Shown: positions 1-8,545, counted from the first letter of the stretch. The stretch: 42,701 bases of DNA from Lysobacterales bacterium (GCA_014238945.1 JABAAB010000029.1:1-42701); one strand, 5' to 3'. Translations and numbers: made by a program. Notes: generated by a model not told the origin, from the letters alone.

Positions 1-85
1 AGAGTGACAAGGAGATAGAATACAGCCTTCACCGGGTAACTGGCGCGATAATTCACTGAAACCTTGGCAATTTATTATCGTAAAG

Positions 86-138
86 CGAGGATCAATACAT
101 TCGGGTTTCTGGCAATATAGCTTTAATGCTACCTATAC
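86..138 (-). repeat. Dispersed repeat, copy 1 (partial end)
   Basis: Read on the minus strand, this stretch matches the left ends of two other copies at 33792 and 41174. The shared core is TTGCCAGAAA, preceded by TATAGGTA and followed by a weaker TTGA. Only about 50 bases align, so this is one end of the element or a relic. It begins exactly where the PARG-like gene at 129-737 loses its family similarity and supplies that gene's stop codon (TAG inside TATAGGTAG). Element type is not recognised. Bases 1-85 hold nothing else I can identify. Confidence 0.5.
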
Positions 139-737
139 TCATAGGGAGCCGCACAGGTGATGAATGACAACAGCCACGGATCGTCCAGGTTGGTGCCGTC
201 ATCAGAGCGGAACACCGGCACATCGGGCGAGTAAATGGCCCAGTCGGTAGAGTCCGGGCTTATCCGCTGGCGATGGCTTTCGTACATTGGGTCTTCAACC
301 AGGGTGCTGTAGAGTGCACTTGACCGGCACAGCGCCTCCTCCTGGGCGCGGGCCCCATGCAGGAAGCCACCACCCGGCTGGATACCGTTGGCAAAATTAA
401 GCGCCAGTGGCCTTAAACCGGCATCGTGCAGTGGCCGGGAGGCACCCAGTGTAGTCTCGTTGCTTACCTGGACAAGCGTTGCCGGATGTGTAGCAGCGGT
501 ACGCGTGGGCAATGGAGCATCTGGAGTTATGCTCACCTTGTTTGAAACTGCCGCCGCAACAGCCTGGCACACATCGACTTTGTCCTGCACTTCGTTGATG
601 TAATGGCCGCGTTTGGCCACTCTGACTGCGGACACACCGAGTTCGACAGCACGGTATATTCCAATTTGCAGCTCACGTTGCCTTTGGTGACCCATTTCGG
701 GGGAGTCCAGACAGGGGAGTGGTTCAAGTGTGCTCAT
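129..737 (-). CDS. PARG-like (TIGR02452 type) ADP-ribose glycohydrolase, C-terminally truncated
   Basis: The protein carries the bacterial poly(ADP-ribose) glycohydrolase signature: GGGF at residues 122-125 and the catalytic QEE at 132-134, inside a stretch typical of TIGR02452 proteins. Such enzymes remove ADP-ribose from modified targets in the cytoplasm. At 202 residues it is shorter than the roughly 270 or more usual for the family. The C-terminal part, which normally holds a G-rich GCGxFGN-type segment, is missing: after FITCAAP the frame runs into the dispersed repeat and stops. Start ATG at 737 has TGAGG upstream. It lies 43 bases downstream of the 781-1770 gene and is probably cotranscribed with it. 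The active-site loop is intact, but loss of the C-terminal part of the fold makes function doubtful. Confidence 0.72.
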   Translation of the reverse strand: MSTLEPLPCLDSPEMGHQRQRELQIGIYRAVELGVSAVRVAKRGHYINEVQDKVDVCQAVAAAVSNKVSITPDAPLPTRTAATHPATLVQVSNETTLGASRPLHDAGLRPLALNFANGIQPGGGFLHGARAQEEALCRSSALYSTLVEDPMYESHRQRISPDSTDWAIYSPDVPVFRSDDGTNLDDPWLLSFITCAAPYEYR

Positions 738-780
738 TCATAACCTCAATTCATTAGAGCTTTGCCCCTCATTAACCCAG

Positions 781-1770
781 CTACACGGATGCTATCAATT
801 TCCGGACCACTGAACTTGAGTGACCAAAACTTACCACTGAAACGTCAAGAGCGGTATTTGCAAACAGCTCAGCTGCTCGCCTGATTGCAGCCACTATCCA
901 GTCGGCTTCATTTCCGAATACACCGCCACCGACGAGAGTCAGGAACACGCTGTTGTTCCCTGTCCTGGCCATGTTCAGCAAGCCGGCACAAAGTGTTGCT
1001 TCATAGGAAGCTTCCAGTACCAGCAGGGCAAACCCTTTCCACAATTGCTTTGGGAGACTCAAATAGCCGATGGGCAGGGCGGAGCAATACGCCTGGGTGA
1101 CGAGGTGTTCACAGCCACCAAGCGTGACCTGGGTATCCCAGTGTATGCCGATACGCAGCGCTTGGCGCAGTTTGTCGCGCTCATCCTCTGTCATGGAACT
1201 GATTCGCCTTGAGATTTCAGTCAGCCCAGCTTCATTGGGCAACGCATAGCCATTTTGCATTTTCCAAAACTGTTCGTCATGGTTGCCAAGTATGTCAGCG
1301 ACCCCTTTCAAACAGTCAATTTGATTGCCGGAAGATTGCCCTGTTTGCCCGTTAACATCGGCAAAGTAGTTTCGATAAATGGTTCCAGCCCCGGCGGCGA
1401 CTGCACAGGCAGGACCTTGGGTGAAATCGTGTTCGTATCCGTCAACACCTTCTTCTGGTATGACACTGGGACCAGGCATTTCCAGTAAATTGAATTGGGA
1501 GGCTACCTGAAACAGGGCACCAGAATTGCCTGCTTTGAGGTGTAGGGTTTTTGCGTCACTGATAACTTCACAAAGTCTCAGCTTCCCAGAAGTAGTTATG
1601 CTTTCAAGTGTCTGCGATCGAAGCTCAGCTAATGTCGGTGTTTCGAGCTGACCACAAATCATGGATTGACCATTAACCAGGGAGGTCATGGTGATGCCTC
1701 TCACTTCCAGGTTGTTGCGAACCTGTTCTGGGGATTCCTCCTTGAAGCCGGTCAGATTTTTGAACCACAT
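781..1770 (-). CDS. Uncharacterised protein with macrodomain-like C-terminal GGGVFGN motif
   Basis: A 329-residue protein with no signal peptide or membrane segment. I recognise it only as a conserved hypothetical type beginning MWFKNL. Visible blocks are GALFQVASQFNLLEM (84-98), a Gly/Ala-rich TQGPACAVAAGAGTIYRNYF (117-136) and LTLVGGGVFGN (277-287). The last resembles the phosphate-binding loop of macrodomains and PARGs, and the neighbouring gene is a PARG, so an ADP-ribose-processing role is inferred from motif plus context. ATG at 1770 follows AAAGGAAA at good spacing. It is the first gene of a two-gene minus-strand unit. The first five residues resemble RdgC, but nothing else does. Confidence 0.6.
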   Translation of the reverse strand: MWFKNLTGFKEESPEQVRNNLEVRGITMTSLVNGQSMICGQLETPTLAELRSQTLESITTSGKLRLCEVISDAKTLHLKAGNSGALFQVASQFNLLEMPGPSVIPEEGVDGYEHDFTQGPACAVAAGAGTIYRNYFADVNGQTGQSSGNQIDCLKGVADILGNHDEQFWKMQNGYALPNEAGLTEISRRISSMTEDERDKLRQALRIGIHWDTQVTLGGCEHLVTQAYCSALPIGYLSLPKQLWKGFALLVLEASYEATLCAGLLNMARTGNNSVFLTLVGGGVFGNEADWIVAAIRRAAELFANTALDVSVVSFGHSSSVVRKLIASV

Positions 1771-1927
1771 AGATGATTTCCTTTCGCATGAATTAGTGAG
1801 AAAGAGATATTTTTAACATGCTTACATCATAAAAATGCCATGTTTGCCTGTTATTCTCAGGTTCTGAGAAGCCACTCCCATATGATTGAATCGGCGGATA
1901 AATTGATTGTAGCAAGGAGGACAGGTC

Positions 1928-2170
1928 ATGGAGTTAAGTCATCACGCCCAGGTTCGTATGCAGCAAAGGGGGTTTCCCCGGCGTGTGATCAATTGGTTGT
2001 CTGATTACGGCCAGGTTGATCATCAACGCGGTGGCTCCAGGCTGTTCTATTTTAATAAAAGATCCCGACACGCAATCAAGACTGATTTGGGGTCAAGGGC
2101 CCTGAAAGGTTATTCGAAATGCCTGAACGCCTACATGGTTTGTGCGGATAACACGGTTGTTAGTGAATGA
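1928..2170 (+). CDS. DUF4258-like small protein, possibly with frameshifted C-terminus
   Basis: An 80-residue protein beginning LSHHAQVRMQQRG, the pattern of DUF4258-type small proteins, which are often orphans or toxin-like and of unproven function. A strong AAGGAGG precedes the ATG. The family usually ends in something like TVGHRYKR. Here the frame stops at NTVVSE, but the +1 frame just downstream (from 2172) reads GHWYQLWR, which looks like the lost tail. This suggests a small indel near 2160 and a shortened product. No antitoxin-like partner is visible next to it. The 96 bases to the next gene hold nothing else. Confidence 0.5.
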   Translation: MELSHHAQVRMQQRGFPRRVINWLSDYGQVDHQRGGSRLFYFNKRSRHAIKTDLGSRALKGYSKCLNAYMVCADNTVVSE

Positions 2171-2266
2171 TGGTCACTGGTACCAGCTCTGGCGGATATC
2201 GGTTCGATATGTCGTGCCTGTCGCAATTGCATTGGTGTTTGGTGTAAATCTGTGACCAGTGTGCTT

Positions 2267-2854
2267 TCAAAGCAGCGAGACGGTCTGCTGGTCGACGCCG
2301 GCCCAGCGTTTTATAGTGCCCGGATCAATTTGGAATAAGTCCAGCACGCGTCCCAGACTGTGGTTGATCAAATCATCAATGGTCTGTGGATGGTTATAAA
2401 AAGCGGGCATCGGTGGCACGATGTGTATTCCCATCTGTGCGGCCTCGAAAAGTAATTTGCAGTGACCCACGTGCAGCGGAACTTCACGGGGCATTAATAC
2501 CAGTTTTCGCCCCTCCTTTAACACAACATCCGCAGCCCGGGTAAGCATTTTGGCACCATATGCATGAACAATACTGGAAAGTGTTTTCATCGAACACGGT
2601 GCCACTATCATCCCCTCTGTTAGAAATGAGCCACTGGAAATTGTGGCCGCTATATCATTGTTTTTGTGCACCTTGTCCGCCAGAGCCTCGACATCACGAT
2701 AGCGCCAGTTGGTCTCGATCTGAATCGTCCTTTTGGCTGATCTGGACACGATCAGGTGTGTTTCCACATCCGCTTGACGGCCCAACATTTCCAGCAGGCG
2801 GATTCCGTAAATGGCCCCGCTCGCGCCCGAAATCCCCACAATCATTCGTTTCAC
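2267..2854 (-). CDS. ubiX: Flavin prenyltransferase UbiX
   Basis: UbiX makes prenylated FMN, the cofactor of UbiD-type decarboxylases used in ubiquinone synthesis and aromatic-acid decarboxylation. The 195-residue length is normal. Diagnostic stretches are the N-terminal flavin loop GISGASGAIYG (8-18), the GMIVAPCSMKTLSSI block, PREVPLH, and the C-terminal PPMPAFYNHPQTIDDLIN. The chosen start is GTG at 2854, because GAGGAG lies about 10 bases upstream; the alternative ATG three codons in would be too far from it. It is the last of three minus-strand genes after the UxaA and FAH genes, 111 bases downstream. No ubiD is in the window, so its partner must be elsewhere. Confidence 0.93.
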   Translation of the reverse strand: MKRMIVGISGASGAIYGIRLLEMLGRQADVETHLIVSRSAKRTIQIETNWRYRDVEALADKVHKNNDIAATISSGSFLTEGMIVAPCSMKTLSSIVHAYGAKMLTRAADVVLKEGRKLVLMPREVPLHVGHCKLLFEAAQMGIHIVPPMPAFYNHPQTIDDLINHSLGRVLDLFQIDPGTIKRWAGVDQQTVSLL

Positions 2855-2965
2855 AAGCGCCGATCTCCTCTCGCAAAAAAACAGGTAAAGAAACAGGTTG
2901 TTCCAAAAGTTTAGCTTATCCTACATGGTAAGTGTTGGGAATAGCGTTTTTTCAAGCCTCATTAC

Positions 2966-4129
2966 TCAGAATAATCCACGCAGGAAAAGATTTCGCATCA
3001 GGTAAGCAACCCCCACCGTCCACGGGGGACATTCATGGCAGTAACGAACGACATTACTTAGACAGCCGAGTTTTTCCGTGTAGATTCTGACTTTGTCACC
3101 CGGCTTATGTGTGAATCCCTTACCAGGCTCGTCCCGGTCTTGGGTTGGTGCAAACATTGTACCCAGCAATAACAACAGCCCATCCGGGTACTGATTGTTC
3201 GGACCAATTACATGGGTAATCAATGCCGACGGGTCGCGGCTGATCTGCATCAACGAACTCGAACCGCTTAGCTCAAAACCATCTTCGCCGTTCACCTTGA
3301 GTTCAATCTCGATATTGCGTACGTCATCCAGATCAAAGCCATTGTCAAAAAGCCGCAGGAAGGGCCCCACGGCACAGGAAGCGTTATTGTCCTTGGCCTT
3401 TCCGAGCAACAGGGCCGAACGACCCTCGTAATCTCGCAGGTTCACATCATTGGCAAGGGTGGCACCGACCGGCCGACCACAACTGCTCACTGCCAATGCC
3501 ACTTCCGGTTCCGGATTATTCCAGGATGATGTGGACAAAATGCCAATGTTTGCACCATAACCAACACACGAAAGTGGTTGTGCCTTGGTAAAAACCTCAG
3601 GGTCAGGCCCGATACCAACTTCAAGGTATTGTGACCACAATCCATGCTCCACCAGCCGTTCCTTCAGTAGATCCGCTTCGGCAGAACCTGGTTGAAGACG
3701 GGCAAGATCATTGCCAAGCAGCGTTTCGATATCAGCACGGAATATTGTGGCTTTAAGTGGATCGCCACCAGCCCTCTCCTCGATCACTCTCTCAAGAAGA
3801 CTGGCTATGAAGGTGACACCAAGCGCCTTGACTGCCTGCAGGTCAATGGGTGCAAGCAACAACGGCCCGGAAAGGTCCTGACCGACCTCATGTGACCTTG
3901 CGACTATGTCCTCGAGTGTGCCAATGAAACATCCGTCGGTGCCAGAGACCAGACCGGCGGGGTCTTCTGTTTCACATAAATCCCGCATGGTACACACCGC
4001 ATCACAAATGTCGAACACGGCGCCATCGCGGATCGTGACAACACTCGGTCCATCAAGCTCGGGGCGCCAGACCCGACCGACCAGGCAAGCTGTTGCTGCG
4101 TCCACAGGAAGTATATCCAGTTCCGGCAT
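2966..4129 (-). CDS. Fumarylacetoacetate hydrolase (FAH) family protein
   Basis: A 387-residue member of the FAH superfamily, whose enzymes cleave, hydrate or isomerise 2-keto acids using a divalent metal. The C-terminal two-thirds carries the fold's hallmarks: NNPEPEVAL with the paired acidic metal ligands, then NDVNLRDYEGRSALLLGKAKD. The N-terminal region of about 150 residues is specific to longer FAH proteins found beside sugar-acid dehydratases. It starts two bases after the UxaA stop codon, so the two are translationally coupled and likely act on consecutive intermediates, for example a 2-keto-3-deoxy sugar acid. The exact substrate cannot be read from sequence. Cytoplasmic; the start ATG lies within the UxaA 3' end and has only a weak ribosome site. 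Confidence 0.8.
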   Translation of the reverse strand: MPELDILPVDAATACLVGRVWRPELDGPSVVTIRDGAVFDICDAVCTMRDLCETEDPAGLVSGTDGCFIGTLEDIVARSHEVGQDLSGPLLLAPIDLQAVKALGVTFIASLLERVIEERAGGDPLKATIFRADIETLLGNDLARLQPGSAEADLLKERLVEHGLWSQYLEVGIGPDPEVFTKAQPLSCVGYGANIGILSTSSWNNPEPEVALAVSSCGRPVGATLANDVNLRDYEGRSALLLGKAKDNNASCAVGPFLRLFDNGFDLDDVRNIEIELKVNGEDGFELSGSSSLMQISRDPSALITHVIGPNNQYPDGLLLLLGTMFAPTQDRDEPGKGFTHKPGDKVRIYTEKLGCLSNVVRYCHECPPWTVGVAYLMRNLFLRGLF

Positions 4130-4131
4130 GG

Positions 4132-5652
4132 TCAGTAGGTGCCGCCGGGTTGCCAGGGCACAAACTCGTCTTCGCCATAACCGAGCAGTTCGCTCCTGGT
4201 CCTGTGTCCGCTTGCGGTCCGGATGATTTGCGAGAAAATTAGCTGCCCCATTTCATCGAGCGTCATGTCTCCATCAAGCACTGTTCCACAATTTATATCC
4301 ATGTCGTCAGACATGCGTTCAAACAACGGGGTATTGGTTGTCAACTTGAGGCTTGGGACCGGCTTGGCACCATAGCAGGACCCACGACCGATGGTAAAAC
4401 ACATCATGTTACATCCCGAAGCGATCTGTCCGGTCGCGGAAACGGGATCAAACCCCGGAGAGTCCATCATGACCAGACCCTTGGTTTCAATGGGTTCTGC
4501 ATAGAGATAAACATCGCGCAATTGCGACCCACCCGATTTGGATACTGCTCCGAGCGACTTTTCCAGAATGGTGGTCACGCCACCTGCTTTGTTACCGCGA
4601 GACGGATTTCTGTTGAGACTTTCCATATGAGCTTGTGCGTAGGATTCCCACCAATCTATTCTTGCGAGTAATTTGTCTGCCACTGTCTGGCTGGACGCAC
4701 GTCGCAGCAACAGCTGTTCGGCCTCGTAAGGCTCCGGTGTTTCGCTCAGGACTGCTGTCCCACCCTGGCGAACAATTAAATCCGCAGCCATACCGAGTGC
4801 CGGGTTTGCCGTGAGCGCTGAAAACCCGTCCGACCCACCGCATTGCAATCCGATTACAAGGTGTTGCGCCGGCACAGCCACCCGCACGACACAATTTGCC
4901 TGGTCAAGCATTTCGTGAATAATTTTTATACCGGACCTGATCGCCTTTCGAGTACCACCGGCCTGCTGAATACTGAGTGTCTGTAAAATCGGTGCTTGGA
5001 CCAGGTTCTCATTCGCAAGTAATTCGCCAATCTGGTTCGACTCGCAACCAAGACCGACCAGCAACACTGCTGCAAAATTTGCATGGCGTGCATAACCGGC
5101 CATGGTTCGGCGCAATATTTCCATATTGGTGCCGTGTGACGAGATTCCGCAGCCGGTATGGTGGGAAAACACGGCTACGCCATCGACCTGAGGCCATGCT
5201 GCCATGGCATCCGGACCGCGAAACTGTGCTGCAATCGCCCTGGCAACGTGACCTGAACAATTGACGCTGCACAGGATTCCAACATAGTTCCTTGTAGCAA
5301 CCTTGCCGGAGGCTCGAATGATGCCGTCAAACATGACAGGATCCATTGCATCATCGACAATTTCGACAGGCCCACCCCAGGCGTCATCCCCGTTGAGCGG
5401 AGCAAAGGCAAGCTTGTCTGTATGAACTTGCTGACCGGGCTTTATATCCTCCGTGGCGGTTCCGATCGGCTGACCAAACTTGGTCACGCACTCACCGGCA
5501 CGAATCGCAGAAATCGCCACTTTGTGACCGCTTTGTATCGGCTCCAGCGTCAATATGCTTTCGGCAACTGGGGCACCGGCTGGCACATCCTGAACCGCGA
5601 CAACAACCTGATCGTGCGCATGGCAGCTGATAAAAGATGAAATCAAGTTCAT
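4132..5652 (-). CDS. uxaA: Altronate/galactarate dehydratase family protein (UxaA type)
   Basis: A full-length two-domain sugar-acid dehydratase of 506 residues: an N-terminal SAF domain and a C-terminal UxaA domain. Conserved blocks include SHHTGCG, GLGCESNQ, GLQCGGSDGFSALTANPALG and a Cys-rich SGCNMMCFTIGRGSCYGAKP. Altronate dehydratase converts D-altronate to 2-keto-3-deoxygluconate in galacturonate breakdown; galactarate dehydratase is the close relative and cannot be excluded. The frame is open to 5706, but I choose the ATG at 5652 because AAGGAACAAT sits directly upstream and the SAF domain begins there. First gene of a minus-strand unit with the FAH and UbiX genes, divergent from the sulfatase. 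Its product would feed KdgK and Eda encoded further along. Confidence 0.85.
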   Translation of the reverse strand: MNLISSFISCHAHDQVVVAVQDVPAGAPVAESILTLEPIQSGHKVAISAIRAGECVTKFGQPIGTATEDIKPGQQVHTDKLAFAPLNGDDAWGGPVEIVDDAMDPVMFDGIIRASGKVATRNYVGILCSVNCSGHVARAIAAQFRGPDAMAAWPQVDGVAVFSHHTGCGISSHGTNMEILRRTMAGYARHANFAAVLLVGLGCESNQIGELLANENLVQAPILQTLSIQQAGGTRKAIRSGIKIIHEMLDQANCVVRVAVPAQHLVIGLQCGGSDGFSALTANPALGMAADLIVRQGGTAVLSETPEPYEAEQLLLRRASSQTVADKLLARIDWWESYAQAHMESLNRNPSRGNKAGGVTTILEKSLGAVSKSGGSQLRDVYLYAEPIETKGLVMMDSPGFDPVSATGQIASGCNMMCFTIGRGSCYGAKPVPSLKLTTNTPLFERMSDDMDINCGTVLDGDMTLDEMGQLIFSQIIRTASGHRTRSELLGYGEDEFVPWQPGGTY

Positions 5653-5811
5653 ATTGTTCCTTGCAAAATGCCATTCTAACTTCTTTGCTGAACCAGTGGC
5701 TCTCAAAACAGTACATATTGCTTTTCCCTGGTATCAATCTGAATACCAGCGGTAAGTTCGGCACCCGGTTTGCTTTCGAAGCATACTCCATTGTGATATT
5801 AGTACTCCTCC

Positions 5812-7152
5812 ATGAATGTATTTCTTGCCAGGACACTGTTATCCGTCTTGATATTGGTCGGCGGGATCGACTCCTGTGCGGCCCGGGAAGACAAGTCCTT
5901 GCCCAATATCATCATCGTCCTGGCAGATGATTTGGGTTATGGCGATCTTTCCATCAATGGTAATCAACTGATCGCGACACCCCACCTCGATCGCATGGCC
6001 AGTGAAGGTGTACGACTCACCGGTTTTTACGCCAGTGCCAATGTCTGTACACCGTCGCGCGCTGGTTTGTTAACCGGGCGCTATCCTGTTCGAACCGGAC
6101 TGGCTTACAAAGTTATTGAACCCGGTCACAGCCACGGGCTCCCGCAGCAAGAAATTACACTGGCTGAAATACTCAAAGACAAAGGCTATCAAACCGCCGC
6201 CATCGGTAAATGGCATTTGGGGCATACTCCCGATTATTGGCCCACCGAGCATGGCTTCGGCTATTATTTTGGCCTGCCTTACAGCAACGACATGCAGCCT
6301 TTGGCGCTTTACCGCAACCGGTTGAAAATCGAGGAGCCGGTCGATCAACGCACATTGACTGAACGCTATACCACCGAAGCCATCCGCTTCATCGAGCAGA
6401 GCAAAGACCAGCCATTCCTGGTTTATTTGCCACACACCATGCCGCATATACCGCTTTTTGTCTCGGACGCCTTCAAAGGCCGCTCACGTGCGGGCCTTTA
6501 CGGAGATGTAGTCGAGACGCTGGACTGGAGCATGGGTGAAATAATCGCCGCCCTCAAACGGCTTGAGCTTGACAGCAATACACTGGTGATCTTTACCAGC
6601 GATAATGGCGCCTGGTTCGAGGGCAGCAATGGTGATTGGCGTGAGGGTAAAGGCACCACCTGGGAGGGTGGTTATCACGTACCGTTTATCGCCCGATGGC
6701 CAGGCCATATTCCGCCGGGGACAGTGTCGGATGCCATCTCGATGAATATAGATATCCTGCCGACCGTGGCTAGCCTGGTGGATGCAGCCCTGGCACCCAG
6801 CCACGAGATTGACGGTCTCAATATCTGGTCCTTGTTCCAGGGCGGGGTCGACACCCCCCATGAGTTCTTGTATTTCTTTGACAATGAAGACATAGCCGCA
6901 GTGCGCACCCAGAACTGGAAATTGGTCGTACGTGCTTACTATCGAACAAATTTGGCCGCATTCGATACTTTTGAGGAAGTACTGGGGTTCAGCAACCCGT
7001 TGTTATTTGATATGACGGCACCCCATCCCGAGCGCTACAGTCAGGCCCGTGATAATCCAGATACGCTTATCACCATGGAGACCTACCTGACCCGGGGTCA
7101 CAATGTATTCGAATCTCTGCGCACTCAGCCGGCGCCGAGAACCGTGCCTTAA
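5812..7152 (+). CDS. Exported sulfatase (formylglycine-dependent)
   Basis: A 446-residue type I sulfatase that hydrolyses sulfate esters. The active-site signature CTPSRAGLLTGR begins at Cys79, the residue oxidised to formylglycine. Metal-ligand ADD (38-40), GKWHLG and FTSDNGAW are also present. An N-terminal hydrophobic leader (about residues 1-22) indicates export to the periplasm or beyond; a Cys at 22 is not in a convincing lipobox. No formylglycine-generating or anaerobic maturase is encoded in the window. No good Shine-Dalgarno precedes the ATG. Divergent from uxaA, so it may desulfate a uronate-containing polysaccharide or oligosaccharide whose monomers enter the 2-keto-3-deoxygluconate route. 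Substrate unknown. Confidence 0.9.
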   Translation: MNVFLARTLLSVLILVGGIDSCAAREDKSLPNIIIVLADDLGYGDLSINGNQLIATPHLDRMASEGVRLTGFYASANVCTPSRAGLLTGRYPVRTGLAYKVIEPGHSHGLPQQEITLAEILKDKGYQTAAIGKWHLGHTPDYWPTEHGFGYYFGLPYSNDMQPLALYRNRLKIEEPVDQRTLTERYTTEAIRFIEQSKDQPFLVYLPHTMPHIPLFVSDAFKGRSRAGLYGDVVETLDWSMGEIIAALKRLELDSNTLVIFTSDNGAWFEGSNGDWREGKGTTWEGGYHVPFIARWPGHIPPGTVSDAISMNIDILPTVASLVDAALAPSHEIDGLNIWSLFQGGVDTPHEFLYFFDNEDIAAVRTQNWKLVVRAYYRTNLAAFDTFEEVLGFSNPLLFDMTAPHPERYSQARDNPDTLITMETYLTRGHNVFESLRTQPAPRTVP

Positions 7153-7477
7153 GACAGCCAGGTGTGCAGTTGGAGATATATAAAGGTAAATATCCGGTTC
7201 ATATGGTGACCCCCGGGTTGAAAATCCTATCCACTTGATTGACTCAATCTCGTTTTCCTAAGAAAAATTAGAGCCTTACATCAAGAATTCTCTCACCTTG
7301 TCGAATCACTGTGTCAGTTTTGTGCCAACTTCCAAAACCGAGTAAAAAGGTCCGCTTTCGGCCATAAGCGGAAGTTACAGCCCTGTTATTTGCAATTCAT
7401 AAACGGTAAAAAAACGGCCCGCGTCGCTTGGACACGGGCCGTTAGATATTTCTCTGATGCTTCCAGTTAATCCGCGA
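7153..7477. other. Intergenic region between convergent sulfatase and alanine-rich gene
   Basis: No gene seen in these 325 bases. It holds a small hairpin at 7351-7372 (TCCGCTT / AAGCGGA with an 8-base loop) and the terminator at 7408-7442. The hairpin arms recur at 8842-8861 on the far side of the neighbouring gene. Confidence 0.6.
7408..7442 (-). terminator. Rho-independent terminator of the alanine-rich protein gene
   Basis: Read on the minus strand: ACGGCCCG, a 13-base loop, CGGGCCGT, then a run of seven T. This is a textbook intrinsic terminator 36 bases after the stop of the 7478-8545 gene. The T run lies on one side only, so it serves that gene rather than the sulfatase. Confidence 0.88.
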
Positions 7478-8545
7478 TCAGTCGGGATCCTCGGGTACGA
7501 CGCATGATACATCCATGTAAGCCTCGTCATACTGGGTCGTTTCATCCGGGCCGAAAACCAACGTGTCGTAGATGCCGTTTTCATTCTTAAAAAGCACCGG
7601 CAAACCGACCTCAATTGAGACTGCTGACAGTGCGGTGGCCTGGGCTTCGGCATAAGCGTAAGCATATGCCAGCGCATAAGCCTGAGCTTCGTCTTCATAT
7701 TCGCTTGCGCAGATGTCGAGATCCTGGGCACCTTCTCCGGCGCAAGCCTGGGCAAATGCATAGGCGTATGCATCCGCATAGGCAAGGGCGAACGCCTCGG
7801 CGGAGGCTTCAGCGTTGGCGAATGAGAAGCTTCCGGCACCGGTAGCGAGCGCGGTCTGGTATTTCTCAATATTCGCAGCCCAAACTTCGTTGTAGATCGA
7901 GGCAGCCCCGTAAGCACCACTTGCAGCGAGAGACTCTGAACTTGCAAAACTCGCGGCTACAGCCAAAGCCTGAGCATTCGAGTTTGCGTTTGCTTCAGCT
8001 ATCGCACAGAGCTCCAGAACGATGCTGTCTTCAACTTCTACGTCAGCACAGGCTTCAGCCATGCTCTCAGCACTGGCGAATGCATATGCATAAGCCAATG
8101 CGCCTGCACCCGCTTCGGCGGCTGCCTGTGCTACGGAAATCGTTGCCGAGGTCAGGTCTGCTTCCAACTTGATGCGATGCACTGAACCGTGATTACCATG
8201 ACGCGCGATCACGAGATCGCCGCCGCCTTCGAAGAACCATGCAAGGCCAGCACCGGCTTCTGCAGCCGCAATACAGGCAATTGCCGCATATTCTTCTGCT
8301 GCGGCCATGGCCGCTTCGGTTTTCTTCTTCCCTCTGAGCTCTTCAGCTGCAGGGTAAACAAACGATTCTGTACAGAAATCGGACTCTTCAAAGCAGGAAT
8401 CACTGTCGTCAAAAAAACCTCCAATTGTAAAAGAGTCTTCTATATAGGTGGTACCAGGATTGTCGTCACCGGGGTTGTTCGGATCCGCCCAGACCAACGT
8501 TGTCAGTGGCAGTAGCATTGCTGTCAGCATAATTTTTTTAAACAT
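7478..8545 (-). CDS. Exported alanine-rich protein with alternating Ala-X (AYAYA) blocks
   Basis: I recognise no family. The 355-residue product has a clean signal peptide (cleavage after VWA, residue 20) and an acidic Pro/Asp/Asn-rich mature N-terminus. It then has several long blocks in which every second residue is Ala and the others are Tyr, Phe, Leu, Glu, Asp or Gln: around 148-166, 181-200, 240-269 and 287-308. Eight cysteines (51, 58, 91, 166, 180, 268, 279, 348) sit between blocks. The regular alternation would give a beta-strand one small Ala face, as in silk-like or amyloid-type structural proteins; that is inference. A short acidic tail ends the protein. GAGGG precedes the ATG and a strong terminator follows, so it is a single-gene unit and clearly a real gene. 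Confidence 0.8.
   Translation of the reverse strand: MFKKIMLTAMLLPLTTLVWADPNNPGDDNPGTTYIEDSFTIGGFFDDSDSCFEESDFCTESFVYPAAEELRGKKKTEAAMAAAEEYAAIACIAAAEAGAGLAWFFEGGGDLVIARHGNHGSVHRIKLEADLTSATISVAQAAAEAGAGALAYAYAFASAESMAEACADVEVEDSIVLELCAIAEANANSNAQALAVAASFASSESLAASGAYGAASIYNEVWAANIEKYQTALATGAGSFSFANAEASAEAFALAYADAYAYAFAQACAGEGAQDLDICASEYEDEAQAYALAYAYAYAEAQATALSAVSIEVGLPVLFKNENGIYDTLVFGPDETTQYDEAYMDVSCVVPEDPD

Noticed and set aside
5812-5880. Sulfatase as a lipoprotein via Cys22
   Set aside because: IDSC is a poor lipobox because of Asp at -2; an ordinary signal peptide fits better.
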